The position numbers and the translations under genes are program-made. DNA of 64,000 nt, from positions 6,821,724 through 6,885,723 of the forward strand of contig NZ_CP135918.1 in assembly GCF_032393985.1 (NCBI RefSeq), read 5' to 3'. This DNA comes from Fischerella sp. JS2 (lineage in GTDB: Bacteria; Cyanobacteriota; Cyanobacteriia; Cyanobacteriales; Nostocaceae). The notes below the pieces were generated by a model. The model was not told the origin of the DNA, did no database searches, and was given only the letters and a program-made list of their open reading frames with translations. Every line of letters starts with the position of its first letter. The first letter of the stretch is position 1. This document shows positions 55,501-63,670 of the stretch, in pieces.

Positions 55501-55684
55501 CTGTTTCTAAAGGTACAGCCTGAGTGGTTTTTGTACCTTCTTTCAGGTTATTGCCACGGCGTCCGTAGCGAAAGTTGACTAAATATCGCCCTGCATCTAT
55601 TTGGCACAGATCCACTTCGTAAATTTTATCGGATGTCCCTTCTTGATAGTGTAGGGTTGTACGTTTGATTAGTTTCATACCCAT
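52544..55684 (-). CDS. WGR-domain protein with HEAT repeats
   Basis: 1046 residues. The N-terminus (about 5-80) has the WGR-like pattern KLIKRTTLHYQEGTSDKIYEV and YLVNFRYGRRGNNLKEGTKT. From about 110 to 1000 there are many helical repeats of about 35 residues that read as HEAT/ARM-type (LLKLIGTGAPMRDYCIAWTLG, ELAARILLNHETRV, VREAAQQMFLQIL). WGR domains are usually nucleic-acid-binding modules of DNA-repair-related proteins. It lies 15 bases upstream of the broken hicA and in the same direction, with the SWIM gene beyond. A scaffolding role on DNA is a reasonable guess only. Confidence 0.85.
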   Translation of the reverse strand: MGMKLIKRTTLHYQEGTSDKIYEVDLCQIDAGRYLVNFRYGRRGNNLKEGTKTTQAVPLETAQREFDKLVGEKTKKGYREVSATPSSATSVETTPPPSKDAKKQVILNHLVNNQPRKWKLERVIWRAGELKISEAAPLLLKLIGTGAPMRDYCIAWTLGYCGDQNAIPALITLYQSASSPEFVSRIAFEALLKLADAQTKAALQTQMIDFLPPELQKLAQNGSAAAFATELRAYLQRSDYKGFAVLDRIYQIDNQYVRPALIEILRKAPLKPNYFQRLRHIFKMAEYRHDSEVFGIFAYRLEKERHMFRRQWWQMYKWDSATRSYIKRQDYLNSPDSNRAYSDKTREYLRRRVWRTLKQLGEEGDSQYVNMAVDILLQYSDQDAQRVWQSASHRWEYLNASWTKIEYNHKWWDAYAGYLTFNHILYENSPRYELKPNSKAWRCRENYKPGDAEPTTREEAFPQLWEQHPQALLQLLLQSKCRPVDHFAVKALRVCDRFVSSINIDTIIGLVNKPYEVTAQFGFELAQLNYNCASPNKELILALVNCLSEQARTQAYQWIEQQREFFLEDSNFITTLVISQQSDTRAFARRLLASSILSDRTSKTIIGCIIAELLAFTPESATELVKDICETLLVSFAPQLRNLGLNVINDLLAHPILEIQELAARILLNHETRVENLPPEIIESLLASPYESLRVLGIRLFGQLPDKKLIGEERTLIVAMAVNANAEIRNAIQPIIRRLASAYPAFAMQIASDLIEILLIPEQHESVHSYLVRLLREDLQGWMSNISKDTALKLLQAQSSAAQELGGFILSANYQNWLAEFSTSEIAKLANHEILSVREAAQQMFLQILNRLRVDSQEMLAAVRILEAKWQDSRDFAFKIFTTEFSSNEFTPQVLVSICDSVREEARRLGRDLLTRNFQTENGEEYLLKFSEHPSADMQLFATNYLEKYAANNPERLQELMPFFISVLCRVNRGSIAKKRIFAFLEAEAQKSEAAAKIVAEIMARQSATMAIGDKAAAMQIMLKIHKIYPEISLPIQVKTVSKIRK

Positions 55685-55825
55685 TTCACCACAGCTGATG
55701 ACTCTCTATTGTGGCTTGATTTATACAGAGTTGCCATAGGGTGAGTGTTTACAGTTGCCATCGCACCTACGGAATCTGGGCTATATATTACCTAATTGAA
55801 TGCACAGAATTTTTGTATCCTAGTT

Positions 55826-56926
55826 TTACTCCTTGGGCTGGGGAATTAGCAACCTCGGACGCTGGGGCGAAGATAGTAACTCATACCACAACTGCTCATA
55901 ACGCTTAACCATGACATCAACAGTAAAATTATGCAGTGCTACCTCTCGCCCACGCTGACCAAAGCGCAAACGAAGTGCTGGATTGTCTCGCAACTTTTGT
56001 AGGGCCACAACAAGCCCTGTAAAATCATTCTTGTTGATTAAGAACCCTGTTTCGCCATCAATCACTGCTTCCGCAACACTACCCACACAAGTAGCAACCA
56101 CAGGTAGCCTTGCTAGCATTGCTTCTACAATTGCTAGGGGAAAACCTTCGGATCTAGAAGGCATGGCAAAAATATCAAATTGCGCTAGATGATCTTGAGG
56201 ATTATCTACCCACCCAGGAAGAGAAATGCGATCGCTTACTCCTAAGTCATCTGCTAGTTTTTTCAGTGCTGTACGTTGCCCACCTTCGCCTAAGATAACT
56301 ACTTGTACTCCTTCTAGTTGTGCAATTGCTTGCAGCAACAGATCGTGACCCTTCATGGCATCAAGCCTACCAATGCTACCAATAACTAAATGCTTTCTAC
56401 GGCTAGGAGATACAACAGATGCGGAATGATTATTCGGCACACAATTGGGGATGGAAATTAATGTACCACGACCGAGGGCGTAAAAGTCCTCCATTTGTCT
56501 GGCGCTTGCCTCACCTACTGCTACATGGGCATCTACTCGCAGCGACAGCACCCGAGTACGCCATAGCTTGATCGCATCTGTAGTACGTAGTGGTAGTTGG
56601 TCAACACGCACCACCCGTACTTTGGGTAAAGTAAGTGCAGTAAATATACCCGTAGCACACTGCCAAGGGGTGCAGGTATTGATGTGTACAATGTCGGGAG
56701 AAAGATAATGTAGCACTTGTAAATGTGCTATCAGGGATTTCACTCCAACCCCAGGCAATACCACTCGCTTTACTTGTGGTCTTTTAGCAGCTATTGTATC
56801 TACAACCAATTGGCAAGTCCCAACCACCATTACATCAATTTCACTAGACACATTTGTCACCAAGTGTCCAAGGCTAATTTCTGCTCCTCCAATCCCAGCA
56901 GAGTCTGTATATGTTACAACCCGCAT
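55826..56926 (-). CDS. Family 4 glycosyltransferase
   Basis: About 366 residues. N-terminal SAGIGGAEISLGHLV loop, GSIGRLDAMKGHDLLLQAIAQ donor-domain start, PSRSEGFPLAIVEAMLARLP as EX7E motif and HNFTVDVMVKRYEQLW C-terminus. The frame opens at a TTG (56932) but the ATG at 56926 gives the expected MRVVTYTD start. It stands apart from the polysaccharide island, with its own repeat-rich upstream region. It may make a glycolipid or another glycan. Confidence 0.88.
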   Translation of the reverse strand: MRVVTYTDSAGIGGAEISLGHLVTNVSSEIDVMVVGTCQLVVDTIAAKRPQVKRVVLPGVGVKSLIAHLQVLHYLSPDIVHINTCTPWQCATGIFTALTLPKVRVVRVDQLPLRTTDAIKLWRTRVLSLRVDAHVAVGEASARQMEDFYALGRGTLISIPNCVPNNHSASVVSPSRRKHLVIGSIGRLDAMKGHDLLLQAIAQLEGVQVVILGEGGQRTALKKLADDLGVSDRISLPGWVDNPQDHLAQFDIFAMPSRSEGFPLAIVEAMLARLPVVATCVGSVAEAVIDGETGFLINKNDFTGLVVALQKLRDNPALRLRFGQRGREVALHNFTVDVMVKRYEQLWYELLSSPQRPRLLIPQPKE

Positions 56927-56961
56927 ACTCAAATTATTTGTTGGTTGTTGGTTGTTGATGG

Positions 56962-56991
56962 GTACAGACGCGATGTTCCTCGCGTCTGTAC
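56962..56991. repeat. Perfect 11-bp fold-back repeat
   Basis: GTACAGACGCG (56962-56972) and CGCGTCTGTAC (56981-56991) are exact reverse complements separated by 8 bases. It resembles hairpins scattered through heterocystous cyanobacterial genomes. No gene-specific role is evident. Confidence 0.8.
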
Positions 56992-57253
56992 ATTAGTAGT
57001 GAGTGGTGAGTCAGCAACGGGAACGCAGGGGGTTCCTCCCCCAACCCCAAAGGGGACCCCGAGCCCCCATAAGCGACTGACGAACCCGTAGACGCGCAAG
57101 CGTCTTCTCACAAAAGTAGGGTTAGTAGTTGTTCACTGCTCCACCCTTACCTTAAGCTTATGAGCGCACGGCAGATGACGCCACGTGCTTTATGCCGGGA
57201 GAAGAGTCCACCGCACTGCCTCGTCTACACACTCCTCACACCCTCTTCCTAAA

Positions 57254-57281
57254 TTTTGAATTTTGAATTTTGAATTTTGAA
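57254..57281. repeat. Heptanucleotide tandem repeat (STRR type), TTTTGAA x4
   Basis: Four head-to-tail copies of TTTTGAA (57254-57281). Short tandemly repeated heptamers are a feature of filamentous heterocystous cyanobacteria and support the organism call. It lies beyond the 3' end of the PucR-type gene (minus strand). Confidence 0.9.
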
Positions 57282-57301
57282 TTGTTTTCTCCCCACCTCC
57301 C

Positions 57302-58519
57302 CTATCCCCCTCTCGCAGGAATGCTAAATTTCCGCAGCAGTAAAGCCAAACGAATTTGTACCGCATCATCAAAGCGACGGGGGTTAAGCCCGGTTAACAA
57401 GTTAACCTTATCTAATCGATAACTCAAAGTATTTCTGTGGATAGAAAGCCGATTTGCTGTAGAAGAGGGACAGCAGTCTTCAGCAAAGAAAGTATCAAGG
57501 GTAGCAAGCAATTCTGGTTCATAGTTAAGGGGACTGAGCAAATAGGCAGCTAATTCTATTTTTGTTTGCTCATCCCCAACACCGACAAAGGCAGCAATTC
57601 CCAATCCATCTAAACAATGTACTTGGTTGCGATCGCCAAAACGACAGCCAAGGGACAAAGCAGCCCGTGCATCTTCATATGATTGGGCAAGTCCCCGAAT
57701 CCCTGGGTGATAGCGACCAATCCCAATATTGAGGGACATACCTGTTTCATCCTGCAAGTAAGTCAATAAGGCTCTAGCTGCTCGCTTCAAAGCTGTGAGA
57801 TTTGCCCAAGAAGAACTACACTGCTCTGGTATATCTCCGTGATTTGCCCAACTACCCAAGTTTTTTGTATCACTTGCCTTCAAGACAGCTACTTCACCAT
57901 TACCAATATAGGCACAAATTGTGTCTTTAGGAAGATGGAAAAAGCTTACAACACTACGAATAACTTGATTTGCCCATCGTCTTATTTCTATCTCAATTTT
58001 TTCCGGCTGAATCTGATGGAAAAGGTCATTTTTGCTTATGGAATCAGCAGCACTAATTAGAATAACTGCACGGGGCGGAGTCAAATCTATTCCTAAAAGT
58101 TTGCTATGACGAATAACTGTAGTTTCTTCATGAATAAAGCCATGAAGTAGGTCGTAGATAAACTTATCCTTTAACTGGTGTTGATTAAGCAATGTATCAA
58201 TAACTGTAGTTTGACTAATGACAAGTTCTACTAGTTCCTGCACCAGCCGGGAAGAAATTACTTCGCCATTGTGCGGTTTGCAAACAATGACTTCACCAAC
58301 TTGTGTATTAAATGATAAGGGTACTCGCAAGTAGTTAAAAGCAATATCTTTATAGATATAGTTGAAAGAAGACTTAATTAACTTAGGGTTGCTACTAGCA
58401 ATCACAAAAGCATCTTGGTCTAAGACAAAAACTTCGGCACACAATAGCTGAGCTATACGTTCTGCAACCATTGTGGCTACTTGCTCAAATTGTGTAGTGG
58501 TGTTCAATAAGGTTTTCAT
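57302..58519 (-). CDS. PucR/CdaR-type transcriptional regulator
   Basis: 405 residues. The C-terminus (about 345-400) is the helix-turn-helix of the PucR family: CCPSSTANRLSIHRNTLSYRLDKV, with LLTGLNPRRFDDAVQIRLAL after it. The middle (about 230-320) is a GGDEF-like fold and the N-terminal region is a sensing domain of unknown ligand. Family members regulate purine, sugar-acid or amino-acid metabolism. No target operon is visible next to it; the nearest genes are the glycosyltransferase and a YdcF protein. Confidence 0.87.
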   Translation of the reverse strand: MKTLLNTTTQFEQVATMVAERIAQLLCAEVFVLDQDAFVIASSNPKLIKSSFNYIYKDIAFNYLRVPLSFNTQVGEVIVCKPHNGEVISSRLVQELVELVISQTTVIDTLLNQHQLKDKFIYDLLHGFIHEETTVIRHSKLLGIDLTPPRAVILISAADSISKNDLFHQIQPEKIEIEIRRWANQVIRSVVSFFHLPKDTICAYIGNGEVAVLKASDTKNLGSWANHGDIPEQCSSSWANLTALKRAARALLTYLQDETGMSLNIGIGRYHPGIRGLAQSYEDARAALSLGCRFGDRNQVHCLDGLGIAAFVGVGDEQTKIELAAYLLSPLNYEPELLATLDTFFAEDCCPSSTANRLSIHRNTLSYRLDKVNLLTGLNPRRFDDAVQIRLALLLRKFSIPARGG

Positions 58520-58868
58520 TTAATGAAACTCAAGGTTACTGTCAAATTAACTCATTACCAAAATGGCTACATGTTTTAGGTATAAAAAATGCCAAAACTA
58601 TAACAGTAATCTTTGACATAAGTTGCAGGAAAATATTTGTAAAATAAAGCTATGAACAGCTAACTAGACTTTAGATAGAAAAGCATCTTTCTTAAGTTGT
58701 AAATGCATTTAGTAATTTTGGTAACAAAATTAACCATAGGGATTTTGTCAACAAATAACGTTCACAGAAGGTTTTTAGTTTCCTCTATTAAAGGGTACAG
58801 GGGAGTCAGTGCGACCTTAGAGGGAACCTCCGTTGTAGCACAAGCGCGTGTATAAGAACGAAGTATAA
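58520..58868. other. Intergenic region, no gene visible
   Basis: About 350 bases. Contains the promoter region of the minus-strand PucR-type gene and, near 58800-58860, a degenerate GC-rich dispersed repeat (GAGGGAACCTC-like hairpin) next to the end of the YdcF gene. No other structure seen. Confidence 0.55.
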
Positions 58869-59477
58869 TTACAGTCTCAGTAAAAGATAGATGAAATAAC
58901 CACACGTTTCTCTAAGAAGAAACTTAAGCTTACTTATGAAACTTCGATAACGAGTTGTTGGTGTTGCAGATGGATATGCATCCATTCCTAAGTCTTCTGC
59001 CATCAATACTGCTCGTTTTAAATGCAAGGGATCACTAACAATGAGAAACTTGGATAAATGCTGAGACAATGCAATTTTCTTTGCGTACATGAGGTTCTGG
59101 TGAGTGTTTTGAGAAGTAGTTTCGGTTAAGATATTTGCTTTTTTGACCCCATGTGCCATTGCATAGCGTTTGCCAACAATTGCCTCGGCGATTTCTTTGT
59201 TTTTGCCAATTCCACCTGTAAAAATGATATTGTGAACCTTACCACGTTTGTAGAGATTAATTGCATGGTTAATTCTTTCTCGAAAAACTGGTGAAGGTTT
59301 TTCTCCCCACACTTCTGCTCCTAAAACAATAGCTGCATCAGCACTAGTAACCTTGGTTTTGCTGCTGTAAACATAGATGCTTAATGCAATTGTCACGAGT
59401 ATTGGCAGAACTCCAGGCATAAGACTAAGTAAAACGATCGCTATACATGGCTTTTTAATTTTGTCACTCATGAACAT
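58869..59477 (-). CDS. YdcF/DUF218-family protein
   Basis: 202 residues. One N-terminal membrane helix (about 10-32), then the DUF218 fold: ADAAIVLGAEVWGEKPSPVFRERINHAINLYKRG, IIFTGGIGKNKEIAEA, TSQNTHQNLMYAKKI and IVSDPLHLKRAVLMAEDLG with the conserved HLxRA. More canonical than the copy at 43848. Likely anchored in the inner membrane with the active part outside. A SanA-like envelope role is the best guess. Confidence 0.9.
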   Translation of the reverse strand: MFMSDKIKKPCIAIVLLSLMPGVLPILVTIALSIYVYSSKTKVTSADAAIVLGAEVWGEKPSPVFRERINHAINLYKRGKVHNIIFTGGIGKNKEIAEAIVGKRYAMAHGVKKANILTETTSQNTHQNLMYAKKIALSQHLSKFLIVSDPLHLKRAVLMAEDLGMDAYPSATPTTRYRSFISKLKFLLRETCGYFIYLLLRL

Positions 59478-59841
59478 AATTCGTTAACTGAAATCTTCTG
59501 CTGTCTGTCCTTTACCCTTTTTATAGTCGGGAACAGGGAATAGGGAACTCTTAACAGGAAAAATTCCACTTTCATGCTTGGCAGTGAGACTTGTTTCATT
59601 GGGACTGCCCTCTGCCTTCTTCAATTATCCCTATTTTATGCAACGCCTTTATATTCACTCTTTGAGGTGATGCTTGTCATCCTGCTTTCAGGTGACTCTG
59701 CTGACGCAGTTATGTCCTACCTTAAGCCTACACCTATCAAAGTTGGTGTGGCGAAGTACTAGTAGATTAGACTGAATATCTTGATATAGCAACGTATAAA
59801 TTTAATTTGCTAATCAAAGAGTAAAGACGGCAAGAGCAAAA
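59478..59841. other. Intergenic region with short repeats
   Basis: GGGAACA, GGGAATA and GGGAACT follow each other at 59529-59549 (heptamer repeat). A 16-base word TTTCATTGGGACTGCC (59594-59609) recurs at 61681-61696. A 62-codon frame at 59574-59762 overlaps this repeat and is judged noncoding. Confidence 0.6.
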
Positions 59842-60162
59842 ATGCAATTTATTAACTCTGAGTCTGAGGAAGAAGACGAAGAAGACGAAGAAGTATTAGA
59901 AAATACTAGCAAATATAAAAATCAATCTTTTTCTACAGGAAAACACAGTCATGAGCACAGTTATAATGGACACAACCAATGTGATAACATGGACTGTGAT
60001 AGCAGTTTACAAGACTGTAGTTCGTGTCCTGAGATTAGCTGTTACTTTGCCAATACTATTAGTGATTTAGGGAATTGCAATTGTAATTTGCCTGAGTGCG
60101 GTTCTTTTGATTGTAGCGGGGCTGATTGTGGTTCTCTCGATTGCGGTAGCTGTGGTAACTAG
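59842..60162 (+). CDS. Acidic, His- and Cys-rich small protein of unknown function
   Basis: 106 residues in three parts: a strongly acidic stretch (about 6-20, SESEEEDEEDEEVLE), a histidine patch (HSHEHSYNGH, 35-44), and a C-terminal half with twelve cysteines (47-104) ending in the repeat CGSFDC and CGSLDC. Composition suggests metal binding (zinc, copper or cadmium) or a disulphide-rich secreted peptide, although there is no signal peptide. It resembles no recognised metallothionein. The neighbour downstream is CysA for sulfate uptake, which might or might not be related. Expressed status is inferred from the composition and ATG only. Confidence 0.7.
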   Translation: MQFINSESEEEDEEDEEVLENTSKYKNQSFSTGKHSHEHSYNGHNQCDNMDCDSSLQDCSSCPEISCYFANTISDLGNCNCNLPECGSFDCSGADCGSLDCGSCGN

Positions 60163-60267
60163 GACAAGCAAGCAGGAAGTTATAAAAATCGTTTTGTATA
60201 AATTTTAATTTACTTTCTTATGTAGTTATTGATTTCATCCTAGTCTAGATAATTAAAATTTTTACAT

Positions 60268-60292
60268 TCATAAAAGTGTTTCACTTTTATGA
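60268..60292. promoter_or_regulatory. Perfect 11-bp inverted repeat before cysA
   Basis: TCATAAAAGTG (60268-60278) and CACTTTTATGA (60282-60292) are exact reverse complements with a 3-base loop, about 60 bases before the GTG start of cysA and 105 bases after the Cys-rich gene. It could terminate the upstream transcript or act as an operator. AT-rich stems are weak as terminators. Confidence 0.5.
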
Positions 60293-60353
60293 TATATATG
60301 AAATACACAAACCCTATCAAACAACCGTAGATTAGTTGTAGAGGTTCCTAGCA

Positions 60354-61370
60354 GTGGGCATAGTAGTTGAAAACGTATCTAAGCAGTTTGGCAGTTTCCA
60401 AGCGGTTGATCGGGTGAGTCTGGAAATTAAAAGTGGCTCTCTGGTCGCTTTATTGGGGCCATCAGGTTCTGGTAAATCAACATTGCTAAGGCTCATCGCT
60501 GGTTTGGAAATGCCAGATAGTGGGAAAATAATTTTGACTGGCAAAGATGCCACCAATCAAAGTGTGCAGGAACGCAATATTGGGTTTGTGTTTCAGCATT
60601 ATGCATTATTTAAGCACATGACAGTGCGGCAAAATGTTGCTTTTGGTATGGAGATTCGCAAGTTGCCAAAAGCAAAGGTGAAAGCGCGGGTAGAACAATT
60701 ATTAGAATTGGTACAGCTGAGTGGACTAGGCGATCGCTATCCATCGCAACTATCAGGTGGACAACGCCAAAGGGTAGCCTTAGCTAGAGCGCTAGCAGCA
60801 GAACCGAATGTATTATTATTAGATGAACCTTTTGGAGCGCTGGATGCTAAAGTCCGTAAAGACCTACGCGCTTGGTTGCGGCGCTTGCATGATGAGGTAC
60901 ATGTCACAACTGTTTTCGTTACCCACGACCAAGAAGAAGCGATGGAAGTTTCTGATGAAATCGTGGTGATGAATAAAGGACGTGTAGAACAAGTTGGAAC
61001 ACCTGCGGAGATTTACGATCATCCCGCGACAGCATTTGTGATGAGTTTTATCGGGCCTGTAAACGTATTGCCGAGTACTTCAAATATTTTCCAAAATAAT
61101 GGTTTTGATTCGGCACATCCAGAAATGTTCCTGCGTCCCCAAGATGTAATTATCGAAACTTCCCCTAACGGTACTACCGTAGCTGCAAGGGTAAGCCGCT
61201 TAATACATCTAGGTTGGGAAATTCAAGCAGAATTGACTTTAGATGATGGACAAGTGGTAACAGCACATTTGACACGCGATCGCTTTGATGAATTGAATTT
61301 GGAACCACAGCAAAAAGTGTATGTGAAGCCGAAGGATGCTAGGTCCTTTCCGCTTTATTATTCGATTTGA
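60354..61370 (+). CDS. cysA: Sulfate/thiosulfate ABC transporter ATPase CysA
   Basis: 338 residues, the normal CysA length. Walker [10 protein letters not shown] at 35-43, signature LSGGQRQR at 133-140, Walker [13 protein letters not shown] at 154-165, [12 protein letters not shown] after it, then the C-terminal TOBE regulatory domain with VLPSTSNIF. The start is a GTG at 60354. The permease and binding protein genes (cysT, cysW, sbpA) are not adjacent, so the gene is separated from its partners. Sulfur limitation is the expected inducer. Confidence 0.92.
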   Translation: MGIVVENVSKQFGSFQAVDRVSLEIKSGSLVALLGPSGSGKSTLLRLIAGLEMPDSGKIILTGKDATNQSVQERNIGFVFQHYALFKHMTVRQNVAFGMEIRKLPKAKVKARVEQLLELVQLSGLGDRYPSQLSGGQRQRVALARALAAEPNVLLLDEPFGALDAKVRKDLRAWLRRLHDEVHVTTVFVTHDQEEAMEVSDEIVVMNKGRVEQVGTPAEIYDHPATAFVMSFIGPVNVLPSTSNIFQNNGFDSAHPEMFLRPQDVIIETSPNGTTVAARVSRLIHLGWEIQAELTLDDGQVVTAHLTRDRFDELNLEPQQKVYVKPKDARSFPLYYSI

Positions 61371-61699
61371 AGAAGAAAGGCAGAAGGCACACAGAGGTTA
61401 GAAGGTTGAGAACAAGAATTCTGACAGAAATTCAGTATAGGTAAATAACTGTCACTAAGCAGGTATACTTGTTTACTTTTTTATTTCCTCCTTCTTTTAT
61501 CTTCTGCCTTGAAAGTAACCTCACAAGAACAGCCCCTTCACCCCTAATCCCCACTCCCTTAGGGGAGTGGGGCCCCCGAGTTCCCCAGAGGGGACCCCCC
61601 TTTCCCCTCTGTTGCGAGTTCACCAGAGGAGTGTCCGATAGGACGGAGTAAGGTTTTTTCATACTTAGTGATGAAATTTTTTTCATTGGGACTGCCTTT
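61371..61699. other. Intergenic GC-rich fold-backs
   Basis: No gene is visible between the convergent cysA and purT. CCCCACTCCC (61549-61558) and GGGGAGTGGGG (61562-61572) form a hairpin; a second, TCCCC aga GGGGA type, is near 61581-61594. They look like dispersed repeats. The 16-base word shared with 59594-59609 lies at the right end. Confidence 0.65.
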
Positions 61700-62908
61700 T
61701 TAATAAATCTTCTGCCCTTTTTCTTTGGTCAACTTGACTTTACTTGCAGCTGTTGTGGCTTTTTCCCGTGCTTGTTGAATATTGCTGCCTTTTGCTAAAG
61801 CAACTCCCATGCGACGATAAGGATGAGCAGTTGGTTTGCCAAATAGTCTGATGTCAACATCTTTTTCTGATAAAGCCTCAGCTACACCTGTATAAGCGAT
61901 CGCATCTAATTTTTCTGAAGCTAAAATCACCGCACTTGCCGCAGGTCCTAACTGCTCTATCTGAGGAATTGGTAAGCCTAAAATTGCTCGTAGATGCAGT
62001 TCAAACTCATTCAAATTTTGCGAAATTAATGTTACCATTCCCGTATCATGCGGTCTAGGTGAAAGTTCTGAAAAGATTACCTCGTCTTTAGTAATAAAAA
62101 ATTCCACACCAAAAATTCCCGCACCCCCTAAAGCATCAGTAACTTTTTTGGCTATTTCCTGTGCTTGTGCTGTCATCTGTTCAGAAATTCCTGCTGGTTG
62201 CCAAGATTCTTGATAATCTCCTCTTTCTTGCCGATGACCGATAGGAGAACAGAAAATTGTGGGTGCATTCCATTGTTTAATGGTAAGTAAAGTAATCTCA
62301 ATTTCAAAATTAATAAATTCTTCTACGATTACCTTTTGAGTATCGCCTCTAGAACCTGCGATCGCACAATTCCACGCTTTTTCTACTTCCGCTTTTTCTT
62401 TGACAACTGACTGACCTTTACCAGAAGAAGACATTACAGGTTTGATCACATTGGGAAAACCAATTTCATCAGATATAGCAATTAACTCTTCTAGGGTAGA
62501 AGCATAACCATATTTTGCAGTTCTGATGCCTAATTCTTGGTGTGCCAGTTCCCGGATGCGATCGCGATTCATCGTATAGTTCGTTGCTGCTGCGGTGGGG
62601 ATAACTGTAATTCCCCTTGCTTCAAATTCCAGTAACTTTTCTGTTCTAATTGCTTCAATTTCCGGTATGATGAAATCTGGTTGATATTTATCAACTATTC
62701 TTTCCAAATCATCAGCACTTAACATCGAAATTACTTCTGCACAATCAGCAACTTGCATTGCTGGGGCATTGTCGTAGCGGTCAACAGCAATGACATAATT
62801 GCCAAGACGCCCAGCAGCAATTACAAATTCTTTTCCTAGTTCTCCAGAACCTAGCAACATTAATTTTTGTGGCAGTTTTATCGAATTATTTATAAATTTA
62901 TTCATCAT
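61700..62908 (-). CDS. purT: Formate-dependent GAR formyltransferase PurT
   Basis: 402 residues with an ATP-grasp fold. LMLLGSGELGKEFVIAA at the N-terminus, FPNVIKPVMSSSGKGQSVV as the ATP-binding loop, GVEFFITKDEVIFSELSPRPHDTGMVTL as the metal-binding and catalytic part, and RLFGKPTAHPYRRMGVALA near the C-terminus are all PurT signatures. It uses formate and ATP to formylate GAR in purine synthesis, a folate-independent alternative to PurN. Two adjacent ATGs start the frame; either gives the same protein within one residue. Confidence 0.95.
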   Translation of the reverse strand: MMNKFINNSIKLPQKLMLLGSGELGKEFVIAAGRLGNYVIAVDRYDNAPAMQVADCAEVISMLSADDLERIVDKYQPDFIIPEIEAIRTEKLLEFEARGITVIPTAAATNYTMNRDRIRELAHQELGIRTAKYGYASTLEELIAISDEIGFPNVIKPVMSSSGKGQSVVKEKAEVEKAWNCAIAGSRGDTQKVIVEEFINFEIEITLLTIKQWNAPTIFCSPIGHRQERGDYQESWQPAGISEQMTAQAQEIAKKVTDALGGAGIFGVEFFITKDEVIFSELSPRPHDTGMVTLISQNLNEFELHLRAILGLPIPQIEQLGPAASAVILASEKLDAIAYTGVAEALSEKDVDIRLFGKPTAHPYRRMGVALAKGSNIQQAREKATTAASKVKLTKEKGQKIY

Positions 62909-62946
62909 CTATCTCTACATAGTCCACGCTTGTGCGGTTAACTATT

Positions 62947-63441
62947 TTAATCTAATTTTGAAGAGCTAAACATTGCACCACCCGAAAGTAAATCCTGGCG
63001 TTGTTGATTGCTTAAACCAATTCCTTCACCAAACTCACATTTATTAACTAAAGCTTTTAACCATATAGTCTCGTTGAGCGTAGTTCCTCGCAAATCTGCA
63101 TGTGTAAGATCTGCACCTGTAAAATTGGCAAAAATTAGGTCTGCATCAACTAAACTACTTCCTTTTAAATTTGCACCTGATAAATTTCCTCGGATAAAGT
63201 TTACTCCTTCTAAATCTAAGCCAGATAAATCTGCTCCCACCAAATTAGGAAATTTTAGTTGATTAGGATGGTCAAAAAATCGGCTGACACAAATGATATT
63301 TGCTTCATTGAAATGCATTTTAGTTAAAAAATCATAACGTGCTATTCCTAGTTGTTTGAGGATTTGCCAACGTTGCTGAGAATTTTGTTCCAAAAAATAA
63401 ATGGTTAGCTCACGGGATTTTAGATTGGTGATATTTAGCAT
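62947..63441 (-). CDS. Pentapeptide-repeat protein
   Basis: 164 residues. From about residue 70 to 130 the sequence runs in A(D/N)LxX pentapeptides ([34 protein letters not shown]), which fold into a right-handed beta-helix. The N-terminal 60 residues are not part of the repeat. Function unknown; the family is very abundant in cyanobacteria. It is 38 bases upstream of purT on the same strand, so co-transcription is plausible. Confidence 0.9.
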   Translation of the reverse strand: MLNITNLKSRELTIYFLEQNSQQRWQILKQLGIARYDFLTKMHFNEANIICVSRFFDHPNQLKFPNLVGADLSGLDLEGVNFIRGNLSGANLKGSSLVDADLIFANFTGADLTHADLRGTTLNETIWLKALVNKCEFGEGIGLSNQQRQDLLSGGAMFSSSKLD

Positions 63442-63670
63442 TTTTATTTAAAATTGAAAAAAGTTTTGATTTTCAAATAACTCAAAATATATCACGAAAA
63501 TTCTCAATAGACCTGGTATTTACAACTATCATTTAGGCTTAAGGTATATTAAAACAGTGGCAATTGGTAATTATTAGTTTTATTCTCTGTTACCCATTAC
63601 CTAGCGAAAGTGAATTCACGATAGATGTCATTTGTAACTTAAATTAGTTGTTTAATTAATAAAATAAAGC

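Larger units (their letters stand above)
56927..57301. other. Intergenic repeat cluster
   Basis: No gene is visible. The region carries TTGTTGG-type heptamers (56938-56958), an 11-bp perfect hairpin repeat (56962-56991), GC-rich fold-backs (GGGGG at 57028-57032 with CCCCC at 57038-57042; AGACGC/GCGTCT around a GCAA loop at 57090-57105), and TTTTGAA in four tandem copies (57254-57281). The minus-strand promoter of the glycosyltransferase must lie here. Confidence 0.75.

Noticed and set aside
59574-59762. 62-codon plus-strand frame
   Set aside because: It overlaps a 16-base word repeated at 61681-61696 and has no clear ribosome binding site or family match; judged chance.
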